Shown here one piece after another: positions 16,462 through 26,028 of a stretch of 27,557 nt of DNA. Origin of the DNA: CAIYRG01 sp036273455 (GTDB lineage Bacteria; Pseudomonadota; Alphaproteobacteria; Micropepsales; Micropepsaceae). The stretch spans positions 1 through 27,557 of the forward strand of contig DASUHP010000135.1 of NCBI GenBank assembly GCA_036273455.1, given 5' to 3'. Every line of letters starts with the position of its first letter. Position 1 is the first letter of the stretch. The notes under the pieces were generated by a model that searched no databases, was not told where the DNA came from, and saw nothing but the letters and a program-made list of their open reading frames with translations. The translations under genes and the position numbers were made by a program.

Positions 16462-17502
16462 TTAAGAAAACCGTCCGGTGGCGACCAAATATCCCGCCGA
16501 CAAAACCACCCAGAGCAGTGATATCGGCAGGAAAACCTTCCAGCCAAGACGCATCAGCTGATCGTAGCGGTAGCGCGGGACAATGGCTTTCACCATCGCG
16601 AAGATAAAGAAAAAGAACCAGATCTTGATCACCAGCCATACCACGCCGGGCACCACGTTCAACGGCCAGACATCGACCGGCGGGAGCCAGCCTCCGAAAA
16701 ACAGAATCGAAGCCATTGCGCACATCAGCACAATGTTCAGATATTCGGCGCACATGAACAGCAGATAGGGCGTGGATGAATATTCCACGGCAAAACCTGC
16801 GACGAGTTCCGATTCGGCCTCCGGCAAGTCGAAGGGCGGCCGGTTGGTTTCCGCCATCGCCGAAATGAAGAACAGGAAGAACATCGGGAACAGCGGCGAA
16901 ATAATAAACCAGTGGCGGATGTCGGGCGCCTGCGCCTGGACGATATCGGTGAGCCTCAGCGACCCGGCAAACAGCAGCACCGTGATCAGGATGAAACCAA
17001 TCGAAACTTCATAGGACACCATCTGCGCCGCAGAACGCAGGGATCCCAGGAACGCGTATTTCGAATTCGACGCCCAACCGCCCATGATGATGCCGTAAAC
17101 GCCAAGCGACGAAATCGCAAAAAGATAGAGAATGCCGACATTGATATCGGCAATCACCCAGCCATTGGCGACCGGGATCACAGCCCATGCGGCGAGCGAC
17201 AGTGTGAACGCGATCAGCGGCGCCAGCAGGAACACACCCTTGTTCGCGCCCGCCGGCACAACCACTTCCTTGAGAACGAATTTGATGAAATCCGCGAAGC
17301 TTTGTAGCAACCCGAATGCGCCGACCACATTGGGTCCGCGCCGCATTTGCACCGCCGCCCAGACTTTGCGGTCGAACAGCAGCAGGAAGGCGAGCATCAC
17401 CAGCAGCGCGACACTCAAAAGCAAAATCGACACGATATAGGAAATCAGCCAGGCGCCGGCATAGGGCACGCCAATCGACTGCAATGGACCAGTCAGGAAC
17501 AT
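16462..17502 (-). CDS. nuoH: NADH-quinone oxidoreductase subunit H
   Basis: This 346-residue membrane subunit (ND1 equivalent) forms much of the quinone-binding chamber. Conserved blocks are RRGPN at 54-58 and the acidic loop ETNRPPFDLPEAESE at about 218-232, which faces the quinone channel. Eight transmembrane segments are visible. A longer frame starts at 17607, but the ATG at 17502 has the good ribosome site GGAAGG and begins at the expected N-terminus. The spacing to nuoG is 31 bases. Confidence 0.96.
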   Translation of the reverse strand: MFLTGPLQSIGVPYAGAWLISYIVSILLLSVALLVMLAFLLLFDRKVWAAVQMRRGPNVVGAFGLLQSFADFIKFVLKEVVVPAGANKGVFLLAPLIAFTLSLAAWAVIPVANGWVIADINVGILYLFAISSLGVYGIIMGGWASNSKYAFLGSLRSAAQMVSYEVSIGFILITVLLFAGSLRLTDIVQAQAPDIRHWFIISPLFPMFFLFFISAMAETNRPPFDLPEAESELVAGFAVEYSSTPYLLFMCAEYLNIVLMCAMASILFFGGWLPPVDVWPLNVVPGVVWLVIKIWFFFFIFAMVKAIVPRYRYDQLMRLGWKVFLPISLLWVVLSAGYLVATGRFS

Positions 17503-17533
17503 TGGCCGTTCCTTCCTGGGCGTTCGATCCGGC

Positions 17534-19657
17534 TCACTCGGCTGCCATCCTCTCCGCACCCACGAATAGCTGCGAACATTCGGCCATCGTGGCGCTCGCC
17601 CGCGCAATCGGATTGGTCAAATAATAGTCACTGATGTGGCTCTGCAACCGCAGACGGGTATCGGGACTGCCCGCGACACCGATCTTTTCCCATATGGCGG
17701 GATCGGCCCCGACATGCGACGGAAGCTGATCGCGCACGGCAAAATGCGGCGCATCGGCAATGATCGCAGCGCGCAAGGATTCAATGTCGTTATAGGGCAG
17801 CCGCTCGCCCATGGCGCCCGACAACGCGCGCAAAATCGCCCAGTCCTCGCGCGCCTCTCCCGGCGGGAAAGTCGCGCGTTCGGCCAGTTGCACGCGCCCT
17901 TCCGAATTAACGTACAGACCGGATTTTTCCGTGTAAGCCGCTCCGGGCAGAACTAACTCGGCGCGGTGCGCGCCGGCGTCGCCATGCGTACCCTGATAGA
18001 TGACAAACGGCCGGCTTAACCGGCTCATATCGATTTCATCGGCACCAAGAAGATAGACAAGCTCGATGTCGCCGCTCGCCGCCCCGTCCAGAATGCCGGA
18101 GACATCGCGCCCACCGTTTTCAGGCACAAAGCCGAGATCGAGCGCGCCAACCCGGGAAGCCGCGGTGTGCAACACATTGAACCCGATCCATCCGCCTTCC
18201 GCTGGAGTTCCGGCCGGACCGATCATGCCGGTTTTAGAGGCGATTTGGGCCGCAAGCTGAAGGATTGCCGCGCCATCACTACGCGCCAATGCCCCCTGAC
18301 CGATGATCAGCATCGGCCGTTTGGCCTCGGTCAGAAGCTTCGAAAAATCATGCTTCCCGCCCGCGATCTGTTGCAGCACAGAAACACTCTCGCCGAGCTG
18401 CTCAAACGGATAAGTCAGTTTATATGCCTGGCCGATATTGCCGACGCGCAAGTTCCCAGTGAGCCAGGCCTTGCGAATCCGCGCGTTCAGGACCGGCGCT
18501 TCCCAACGCGGATTGGTGCCGATCAAAAGTAGCACATCTGCCGCTTCGACACTGGCAAATCCGCTGTTGAACAAATAACCCTGCCGCGGGCCGGGCGCGA
18601 GTTTCGCGCCATCCTGCCGGCAGTCAAAATTGCCGACGCCGAGCCCACGCATCAGATCCTTCAGCGCCTTGATTTCCTCGGCGGCTGCGAGATCGCCCGC
18701 AATGGCAGCGATCTTATCGGCCGGCGTCGATTTCAACTTGCTGGCGGCGAGTGACAGCGCCTCGGTCCAGCTCGCCGGCTGAAGCCGGCCGTTTTGCCGT
18801 ATGTAAGGCTGATCGAGACGCTGGCGCCGCAATCCGTCCCAGACGAAACGCGACTTGTCGCCGAGCCATTCTTCGTTCACCGCCTCATTGACCCGCGGCA
18901 GGAATCGCATCACTTCGCGCCCGCGCGAATCGACACGGATGTTGCAGCCCATGCCATCCATCACGTCGATGGATTCGGTCTTGCGCAATTCCCACGGCCG
19001 CGCCGTGAACGAATAGGGCTTCGAAAGCAGTGCTCCGACCGGGCAAAGATCAATCACGTTGCCGGACAGTTCGGATGAGATCGCCTCCTGCAAATAAGTG
19101 GTGATCTCCATGTCCTCGCCACGTCCGGTCGCGCCGAGATCGGGCACGCCGGCCACTTCGGTCGCAAAACGCACACAGCGCGTGCAATGGATGCACCGGT
19201 TCATGCTGGTCTTGACCAGCGGCCCCATATATTTGTCTTCGACCGCGCGCTTGAATTCGTGATACCGCGTGAACGCCGCGCGGCCATAGGCCATGGCCTG
19301 ATCCTGTAAGTCGCATTCGCCGCCCTGGTCGCAAATCGGGCAATCGAGCGGGTGATTGATCAGCAGGAATTCCATCACGCCTTCGCGGGCGCGGCGGGCG
19401 ACGGGCGATTTGGTGTTGATCTTGGCGGGCGTGCCGTCGCGATTTGGCGGGATATCGCGCACCTGCAACGCACACGACGCCTGCGGCTTCGGCGAACCGA
19501 CCCACTCGACAAGGCACATGCGGCAATTGCCGGCAATCGATAACCGCTCGTGATAGCAGAACCGCGGAATCTCCGCATCGGCCAGTTCGCAGGCCTGAAG
19601 CAGCGTCAGCGTGGGATCGGCCTCGATCTCCTTGCCGTCAATGATGAGCTTCGCCAT
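17534..19657 (-). CDS. nuoG: NADH-quinone oxidoreductase subunit G
   Basis: This 707-residue peripheral subunit carries electrons from NuoF towards the quinone. The N-terminal [2Fe-2S] cluster uses Cys34, Cys45, Cys48 and Cys62. The His-ligated N5 cluster uses His102, Cys106, Cys109 and Cys115. A further [4Fe-4S] cluster uses Cys155, Cys158, Cys161 and Cys205. The rest is a molybdopterin-oxidoreductase-like fold without cofactor motifs. The length is usual for alphaproteobacterial and mitochondrial forms, shorter than in E. coli. It lies 15 bases after the unknown gene orf197. Confidence 0.97.
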   Translation of the reverse strand: MAKLIIDGKEIEADPTLTLLQACELADAEIPRFCYHERLSIAGNCRMCLVEWVGSPKPQASCALQVRDIPPNRDGTPAKINTKSPVARRAREGVMEFLLINHPLDCPICDQGGECDLQDQAMAYGRAAFTRYHEFKRAVEDKYMGPLVKTSMNRCIHCTRCVRFATEVAGVPDLGATGRGEDMEITTYLQEAISSELSGNVIDLCPVGALLSKPYSFTARPWELRKTESIDVMDGMGCNIRVDSRGREVMRFLPRVNEAVNEEWLGDKSRFVWDGLRRQRLDQPYIRQNGRLQPASWTEALSLAASKLKSTPADKIAAIAGDLAAAEEIKALKDLMRGLGVGNFDCRQDGAKLAPGPRQGYLFNSGFASVEAADVLLLIGTNPRWEAPVLNARIRKAWLTGNLRVGNIGQAYKLTYPFEQLGESVSVLQQIAGGKHDFSKLLTEAKRPMLIIGQGALARSDGAAILQLAAQIASKTGMIGPAGTPAEGGWIGFNVLHTAASRVGALDLGFVPENGGRDVSGILDGAASGDIELVYLLGADEIDMSRLSRPFVIYQGTHGDAGAHRAELVLPGAAYTEKSGLYVNSEGRVQLAERATFPPGEAREDWAILRALSGAMGERLPYNDIESLRAAIIADAPHFAVRDQLPSHVGADPAIWEKIGVAGSPDTRLRLQSHISDYYLTNPIARASATMAECSQLFVGAERMAAE

Positions 19658-19672
19658 GCGCGTTGTGTGACC

Positions 19673-20266
19673 CTAATTGCCGCCCAGCGTGCTGGACGGA
19701 TCATTATGCGCGATGCAGTCATGCATCTTGAGCCAGTCGTCTGCCGCGTCCTGCAGACAGAGCAATGCAATCTGCGCCGGCGAAGAACTGCTCGAAGTTG
19801 GTGTGCCGGGCAGCACGTTGTCTGCATCGGGCGCGACAGGACCGCTATCTGCCGGCGTGGCCGCGCTCAACGGATCGGCATCCAGCGGATCCGCGGATAA
19901 TGGCCCACCAACCAATCCCGGATCATCGGCCGCATCGAGTTCGGCCGAGAGCTGAATCTGCTCGAGATCGATCCGGCCATTGGCGACAAAGCCATTCAGC
20001 TCGAGCCACGCGCCGACAAATTCGGCGGCCGACGTCTCCTCGTTGACGCAGTCCGCCATGTCGGCAGCCCCTGCTCCGGCCGCTTTGCACATTTGCTCAA
20101 CGGTGGGAAAGCTGAGCCCCGCCGGCCCGGTCTGCTGCGCAACCGACGCCTGCTGCGCGCCGGGATGGACCACCGCCTGATAATGCGTCACCGCGAACAC
20201 GCCGATAACGGCGAGCAGCACCGCGGACCCGAGACCTCCTGCAATCCATTCGGCCCGGTTGCGCAT
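19673..20266 (-). CDS. Unknown membrane-anchored protein encoded inside the nuo operon (orf197)
   Basis: I do not recognise this 197-residue protein. It has one N-terminal hydrophobic segment (about 11-27) with basic residues before it, so it is probably anchored with its body in the periplasm. The body holds four cysteines in two similar units: Cys60-x12-Cys73 (ending ADMADCVNEE) and Cys170-x13-Cys184 (ending LKMHDCIAHN). They are separated by an acidic, proline-rich low-complexity linker with repeated ADPL. Helical-hairpin disulphide pairs are a plausible reading. The longer frame runs back through nuoF without membrane or cysteine features. The ATG at 20266 has GGAG 8 bases upstream, and a GTG at 20275 overlapping the nuoF stop is the alternative. 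Its place between nuoF and nuoG suggests a complex I assembly or accessory role, which is inference. Confidence 0.75.
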   Translation of the reverse strand: MRNRAEWIAGGLGSAVLLAVIGVFAVTHYQAVVHPGAQQASVAQQTGPAGLSFPTVEQMCKAAGAGAADMADCVNEETSAAEFVGAWLELNGFVANGRIDLEQIQLSAELDAADDPGLVGGPLSADPLDADPLSAATPADSGPVAPDADNVLPGTPTSSSSSPAQIALLCLQDAADDWLKMHDCIAHNDPSSTLGGN

Positions 20267-20271
20267 GCCTG

Positions 20272-21563
<1,292 letters not shown>

Positions 21564-21564
<1 letters not shown>

Positions 21565-22166
21565 CAGCTGTTCGTCCCGGTAAGTGTGGTGCGGCCACCG
21601 AGCGGCTCGGACGAATGCCGCTCCGACTGCGGCCCGGGTTTTGGCTGCTCGCCGCGCCGATATGACGCGAGGATGTTCTCCATCTTCGCGGCATCCAGAT
21701 CTTCATACGGATCCTTGTCGATCAGAACCATCGGCGCATTCACGCAAGCTCCCAGGCACTCCACCTCCATCCAGGTGAAAGCGCCATCATCAGAAATCGC
21801 GCCCTCCTCGGTATGAATGTGCTTTTTGCACGTCGCGACGATGTCGTCTGAACCGCGCAGCCAGCACGGCGTCGTCGTGCACACCTGCACCATATGTCTG
21901 CCCACCGGGTGCAGATTGAACATGCTGTAGAAAGTCGCGACCTCGAGCACGCGGATATAGGCCATGCCGAGCATCCGCCCGACTTCCTCGATCATCGGCC
22001 GTGTGACCCAGCCTTCCTGCTCCTGACCGCGCCACAGAATCGGAATGACCGCTGAAGCCCGGCGTCCCGGCGGATATTTTTGGATCTGTTGCTGGCACCA
22101 CGCCAGGTTTTCCGGTGTGAATACAAAAGTCTCGGGCTGATGTTCGGCGAGCCGGCGAAGCGCCAT
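21564..22166 (-). CDS. nuoE: NADH-quinone oxidoreductase subunit E
   Basis: This 200-residue thioredoxin-like subunit carries the [2Fe-2S] cluster N1a through Cys96, Cys101, Cys137 and Cys141 (CTTTPC and ECLGAC). The N-terminal helical bundle opens with RRLAEHQPETFVF, typical of this family. The C-terminal 30 residues form a polar tail that probably varies between species. The start overlaps the nuoD stop by 1 base (TAATG). Confidence 0.96.
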
Positions 22167-23359
22167 TAGCGGTCGACCTCCCCGAACACGATATCGATCG
22201 AGCCGAGAACCGCCGATACATCTGCGACCATGTGGCCGCGGCAGAGGAAATCCATCGCCTCCAGATGTGCGTAGCTCGGCGCCCGGAATTTGCAGCGATA
22301 GGCCTTGTTGCTGCCGTCGGAGACAAGATAGACGCCGAATTCGCCTTTCGGCGCTTCAACTGCGGCATAAACCTCGCCGGGTGGAATGTGATAGCCCTCG
22401 GTATAAAGCTTGAAATGATGGATCAGGGCTTCCATCGATCGTTTCATTTCGGACCGGCGCGGCGGCACCACTTTCCCGTCCTCAGTCATCACCGGCCCGG
22501 ACGGCATCTTCTGCAGGCACTGCTTCATGATCAGATTCGCCTGACGCATTTCTTCCATGCGCATCAGATAGCGGTCGTAGCAGTCGCCGTTCTTGCCGAC
22601 CGGAATTTTGAATTCCAGATCGGAATAACATTCATATGGCTGGGCGCGCCGCAAATCCCACGCATAGCCGGTCGAACGCAGCATCACGCCGGTCATGCCC
22701 CAGGCCAGCGCGTCTTCCTTTGAGACAATTCCGATATCGACATTGCGCTGTTTGAAGATGCGGTTTTCCGTCAGCAGGTCTTCGATATCGTCCAGCACCC
22801 TGGGGAAATTTTCGCAAAACCCGCCAATGTCGTCGAGCAGCGACTGCGTCACATCCTGATGCACGCCGCCGCAACGGAAATAATTGGCGTGCAGGCGCGC
22901 ACCCGATGCACGCTCGTAAAACTCCATCAGCTTTTCGCGTTCCTCAAAACCCCAGAGCGGCGGCGTCAACGCGCCCACATCCATCGCCTGGGTGGTCACA
23001 TTCAACAGGTGATTGAGCAGACGCCCGATCTCGCAATACAACACCCGGATATATTGCGCGCGCGGCGGAACCGTCACCCCGAGCAGCTTTTCCTGCGCCA
23101 GAGCAAATGCATGCTCCTGATTCATTGGCGCCACATAATCCAGGCGATCGAGATACGGCATCGCCTGCATATAGGTCTTCTGCTCCATCAGCTTTTCGGT
23201 GCCGCGATGCAGAAGTCCGATATGCGGATCGACACGTTCAACCACTTCGCCGTCCAGCTCGAGCACAAGACGCAACACGCCGTGTGCGGCGGGATGCTGC
23301 GGCCCAAAATTGATGGCGAAATTCCGTTGGCCGGATTCGAGAGGTGCCGCGTCACTCAT
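22166..23359 (-). CDS. nuoD: NADH-quinone oxidoreductase subunit D
   Basis: A 397-residue 49-kDa-type subunit related to [NiFe]-hydrogenase large subunits. It builds the quinone head-group site together with NuoB. The N-terminal NFGPQHPAAHGVLRLVLEL and HIGLLHRGTEKLMEQKTY are strong family blocks. It is not fused to nuoC, which fits the alphaproteobacterial and mitochondrial arrangement. The start overlaps the nuoC stop by 4 bases (ATGA). Confidence 0.97.
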   Translation of the reverse strand: MSDAAPLESGQRNFAINFGPQHPAAHGVLRLVLELDGEVVERVDPHIGLLHRGTEKLMEQKTYMQAMPYLDRLDYVAPMNQEHAFALAQEKLLGVTVPPRAQYIRVLYCEIGRLLNHLLNVTTQAMDVGALTPPLWGFEEREKLMEFYERASGARLHANYFRCGGVHQDVTQSLLDDIGGFCENFPRVLDDIEDLLTENRIFKQRNVDIGIVSKEDALAWGMTGVMLRSTGYAWDLRRAQPYECYSDLEFKIPVGKNGDCYDRYLMRMEEMRQANLIMKQCLQKMPSGPVMTEDGKVVPPRRSEMKRSMEALIHHFKLYTEGYHIPPGEVYAAVEAPKGEFGVYLVSDGSNKAYRCKFRAPSYAHLEAMDFLCRGHMVADVSAVLGSIDIVFGEVDR

Positions 23360-23973
23360 CGTCTTGGCGTGTCCTTGCCTTTCTCCTCCTGCCAGGCGCG
23401 GATGTAATTCACGCCTTCCCAGGGTGAAAGGAAATCAAAGTCGCGCCATTCCTGAACCAGCTTCACGGGTTCATAAACGACGCGCTTCTGTTGATCATCC
23501 CAGCGCACTTCAACATAACCGGTTAGGGGAAAATCCTTGCGCAGCGGGAATCCTTCAAAACCATAATCGGTCAGGATGCGCCGCAAATCCGGATGGCCCG
23601 AGAACAGGATGCCAAACATGTCGAAGGCTTCCCGCTCAAACCAGTTGGCGGTCAGAAACACCCCGGTCACGGAAGGAACAGCGGTATCTTCGTTGGTCTC
23701 GAGTTTCACGCGGATGCGCTGATTCTTCTCAATCGAGAGCAGGTGATAAACGACATCGAACCGGTGGGGGCGGTTGGGATAATCGACGCCGGCGAGATCG
23801 ATCAGCAGCTTGAACCGGCATTCCACGTCGTCGCGCAGGAAGGTCAGGAACGGGACGATTTCGGGCGCAGCGATTTTTACGTTCAGTTCGCCGACGGCAA
23901 CCAAACACTCGGCCGACGGCCATTTTTCCCTGATCCGGTTTTCCAGTGCTTCGAACGCCATCGCCAGGCTCAC
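23356..23973 (-). CDS. nuoC: NADH-quinone oxidoreductase subunit C
   Basis: A 205-residue 30-kDa-type subunit of the connecting module. WFEREAFDMFGILFSGHPDL is the diagnostic signature near residues 111-130. GTG at 23973, overlapping the nuoB stop in GTGA, is taken as the start; ATG at 23961 (four codons in) is the alternative. Neither has a clear ribosome site, so coupling to nuoB is likely. Confidence 0.95.
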   Translation of the reverse strand: MSLAMAFEALENRIREKWPSAECLVAVGELNVKIAAPEIVPFLTFLRDDVECRFKLLIDLAGVDYPNRPHRFDVVYHLLSIEKNQRIRVKLETNEDTAVPSVTGVFLTANWFEREAFDMFGILFSGHPDLRRILTDYGFEGFPLRKDFPLTGYVEVRWDDQQKRVVYEPVKLVQEWRDFDFLSPWEGVNYIRAWQEEKGKDTPRR

Positions 23974-24491
23974 CGCTCGATCGTGCCGGTGCGCCGGATT
24001 TTCCGCTGCAACAGCATGATCCCGTAAACCAGCGCTTCCGCCGTCGGCGGACAGCCCGGCACATACACATCGACCGGCACGATGCGGTCACACCCGCGCA
24101 CCACCGAATAGGAAAAATGGTAATAGCCGCCGCCATTGGCGCAGGAGCCCATCGAAATCACATACCGGGGCTCGGGCATCTGGTCATAAACCTTGCGCAA
24201 TGCCGGCGCCATTTTGTTGGTGAGCGTCCCCGCCACAATCATCACATCCGACTGACGCGGCGAAGCGCGCGGCGCAAAGCCAAAGCGCTCCATGTCCCAG
24301 CGGGGCATGGCGGCCTGCATCATTTCGACCGCACAGCAGGCGAGCCCGAATGTCATCCACATCAGTGAGCCGGTGCGCGCCCAGTTGATCAGCGCATCGG
24401 CGCTCGCAACCAGGAATCCCTTGTCCTGCAATTCGGCATTCAGCGCGCCGAAATAGGGATCGTTGACCGATTTATCCAGAGGCTTATCCAC
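23970..24491 (-). CDS. nuoB: NADH-quinone oxidoreductase subunit B
   Basis: A 173-residue subunit holding the terminal [4Fe-4S] cluster N2, which donates electrons to quinone. Ligands are Cys52 and Cys53 (ACCAVEMM), Cys117 (GSCANGGG) and Cys147 (VPGCPPT). The start is a GTG at 24491 with GGAG 6 bases upstream, which settles the choice. It is separated from nuoA by 102 bases that contain a palindromic repeat, so it has its own ribosome site and is not coupled to nuoA. Confidence 0.97.
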   Translation of the reverse strand: MDKPLDKSVNDPYFGALNAELQDKGFLVASADALINWARTGSLMWMTFGLACCAVEMMQAAMPRWDMERFGFAPRASPRQSDVMIVAGTLTNKMAPALRKVYDQMPEPRYVISMGSCANGGGYYHFSYSVVRGCDRIVPVDVYVPGCPPTAEALVYGIMLLQRKIRRTGTIER

Positions 24492-24497
24492 GCGGTG

Positions 24498-24501
24498 CTC
24501 C
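24498..24501 (-). promoter_or_regulatory. Ribosome binding site fixing the nuoB GTG start
   Basis: GGAG on the minus strand lies 6 bases before the GTG at 24491. It lies just outside the hairpin repeat at 24529-24584. Confidence 0.65.
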
Positions 24502-24528
24502 GGGTGCAGAGCGCACGCTCGCTGCTTT

Positions 24529-24584
24529 CCTCCCCCGCGTGCGGGCGAGGTGGCGAGCCGCGCAAGCGGCGAGACGGAGGGGGG
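24529..24584. repeat. REP-like palindromic intergenic element between nuoA and nuoB
   Basis: A hairpin has arms CCTCCCCCGC (24529-24538) and GCGGGCGAGG (24541-24550), ten pairs with one mismatch and a 2-base turn. A second hairpin has arms GCCGC (24557-24561) and GCGGC (24566-24570) with a GCAA loop. The element ends in a G-rich run (24576-24584) that can also pair with the first CCTCC. The layout resembles dispersed CCTCCCCC...GGAGGGGG repeats known from several alphaproteobacterial genomes. Only this copy lies in the window, so its repeat status is inferred. It could stabilise or attenuate the nuo transcript after nuoA. Confidence 0.65.
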
Positions 24585-24593
24585 ATCGCGCGA

Positions 24594-24959
24594 TCATTCC
24601 CATTCCAGCGCGCCCTTCGTCCACTCATAGATGAAGCCGACCGTGAGCACACCGAGAAACACCACCATCGACCAAAAACCAAAAGTGCCGATTGCCTTCA
24701 GAGAAATTGCCCAGGGAAACAGGAACGCGACCTCGAGATCGAAGATGATGAAAAGGATCGAGACGAGGTAATAGCGCACCTCGAATTTCATCCGGGCGTC
24801 GGAGAATGCCGGAAAGCCACATTCATAGGCGGAGAGCTTTTCGGGATCGGGCTTCGAAGGCGCGAGCACGAAGGGCAGCACCATCAGCACGCCGCCCAGG
24901 ACGAACGCGATCACGAGAAAAATCAGGATCGGAAGATATTCGAGCAAAAATGCGTTCAT
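24594..24959 (-). CDS. nuoA: NADH-quinone oxidoreductase subunit A
   Basis: A 121-residue protein with three transmembrane helices (ND3 equivalent) and the first gene of the operon. Cys47 lies in YECGFPAF, the flexible loop whose cysteine is a known marker of the active/deactive transition in mitochondrial ND3. Asp74 and Glu76 lie in IIFDLEVAFLFPWA. A longer frame starts at 25055, but the extra 32 residues are basic and unlike the family; ATG at 24959 is chosen. The 172 bases up to tRNA-Asp should hold the operon promoter, but no convincing hexamer pair was found. Confidence 0.96.
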   Translation of the reverse strand: MNAFLLEYLPILIFLVIAFVLGGVLMVLPFVLAPSKPDPEKLSAYECGFPAFSDARMKFEVRYYLVSILFIIFDLEVAFLFPWAISLKAIGTFGFWSMVVFLGVLTVGFIYEWTKGALEWE

Positions 24960-25131
24960 GTTCGCTGGGGGGCCTTGGCCCTGACTTGGCAGTTTACGGC
25001 GTCGAACCGGCAAAGGCTTTCCCGCGCGATTTTTTGCTCGCGAAACATGTGCCAAAGCTTGTCCGGCGACGGGCGCGTTAGAGCAAGATTCCCACGGAAA
25101 GAAAAGGCTTTAAACCGTGATTTCTGAAGAT

Positions 25132-25208
25132 TGGCGGGAGCGACGGGGCTCGAACCCGCGACCTACGGCGTGACAGGCCGTCACTCTAACCAACTGAGCT
25201 ACGCCCCC
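25132..25208 (-). tRNA. tRNA-Asp (anticodon GTC)
   Basis: The minus strand gives a 77-base cloverleaf. The acceptor arm GGGGGCG pairs with CGCTCCC (one G-T pair), followed by discriminator G and encoded CCA. The D-arm region is TAGCTCAGTTGGTTAGAG, the anticodon stem-loop is ACGGC-CTGTCAC-GCCGT, and the T-arm contains GGTTCGAGCC. The anticodon GTC occupies 25172-25174. It lies upstream of nuoA on the same strand and may share or precede the operon promoter region. Confidence 0.97.
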
Positions 25209-25390
25209 GCGGGGCAACGGTCCAATTCTTCAGAAACGTCGCATGTAAGCGGGTGAGCGAGAGGTGTCAAGGCGGGCTCACTATCTGGCGCAATGAAACC
25301 TCTCAGCTACCTCTTTTGCATATATTCGGTTCGCGCCAGCAGGGGAGCCAAGCAGTCCGGACTGGGTATGACGCAAGAAACCGGTTGAAA
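25209..25390. other. Intergenic stretch between tRNA-Asp and the broken Sel1 gene
   Basis: No gene, tRNA or clear promoter pair was recognised here. A TATATT near 25321-25326 could be a -10 element for the plus-strand gene, but no matching -35 stands out at the usual distance. Confidence 0.4.
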
Positions 25391-25739
25391 ATGACTGAGC
25401 CCGACTGGGACGCCCTCAGGAGCGCGGTGGAACTGCGGGACCGTGATCCGGCCGAGGCGCTCAAGCAATTGCTCGCTCTGGCGGAAAGAGGCTCTTTGGT
25501 GAGCATGCTCTACTTACTTCGGATTGGGCGAGCGCGATCTTGCAAAATCCAAAATATATCTGGAAGACGCAGCAGCTCAGGGAAACGTGGCGGCAAGGCG
25601 CTTACTCGGGCACTTGCTCCTGCGCTATCCCCTTGGCGTGGCGGATCGTCTACGCGGCATTTATTTGACCGCTCGTGCTTTCGTGGAATTTCTATTTGTC
25701 TTGTCCACCGAAGGCTTCCACAGCGAAAGATTCCAGTAG
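25391..25739 (+). pseudogene. Sel1-repeat (TPR-like) protein gene, frameshifted
   Basis: The first part begins at ATG 25391 (MTEPDWDALRSAVELRDRDP) and continues in frame to about SMLY near 25513. The Sel1-like continuation, FGLGERDLAKSKIYLEDAAA followed by QGNVAARRLLGHLL, lies in the next frame and stops at 25739. Removing one T near 25514-25515 joins them into a protein of about 115 residues with the usual A..G...A...LG spacing of Sel1 solenoids. This suggests either a recent single-base insertion or a sequencing error. Sel1 proteins usually act as protein-interaction scaffolds. No strong ribosome site is seen. The intact-frame reading beyond the shift is arginine- and serine-rich and unlike a folded protein. 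Confidence 0.65.
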
Positions 25740-25806
25740 CTGGACCGCCGCTGGCCACAACCGATCGTCTGATATCGTTTCAGTCGACCAAAATTTTATA
25801 CCCGGA

Positions 25807-26028
25807 TCAACTGCACTGGAGCATGTAATAGTAGCCGCGCTGCCTTGCTGCCACCGCCATTTGCAATTCCTGGACAGTACATGGCCGCATCACTGCTGGC
25901 GCGACGGCGACCTGCGAGTCGCGGGAGATGTTTCGCTTCTCAGTGACACAGCCGGACAGAGACACAGCAACCGCCGCGATCGCGATGAGCGTATGCCAGC
26001 GGCCATCAGGGCGCGCAAAGCAGGTCAT
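25807..26028 (-). CDS. Small putative lipoprotein, copy B of a tandem pair
   Basis: A 73-residue protein of unknown function. The hydrophobic signal ends in a lipobox (LSGC, Cys27), so the mature form should be a lipid-anchored peptide of about 47 residues. Cys50 and Cys72 are conserved with copy A and could form a disulphide; the tail is GYYYMLQCS. From the signal onwards it is identical to copy A at 48 of 60 positions. The ATG at 26028 overlaps the stop of copy A in ATGA, so translation is probably coupled. The longer frame to 26100 reads through copy A and is not preferred. Confidence 0.7.
   Translation of the reverse strand: MTCFARPDGRWHTLIAIAAVAVSLSGCVTEKRNISRDSQVAVAPAVMRPCTVQELQMAVAARQRGYYYMLQCS

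Noticed and set aside
24960..25055. N-terminal extension of nuoA
   Set aside because: Thirty-two basic, non-family residues; ATG 24959 matches the NuoA start.
25085..25111. CACGG...CCGTG hairpin after tRNA-Asp as a terminator
   Set aside because: A five-pair stem with a long loop and no clear T-run after it; not supported.
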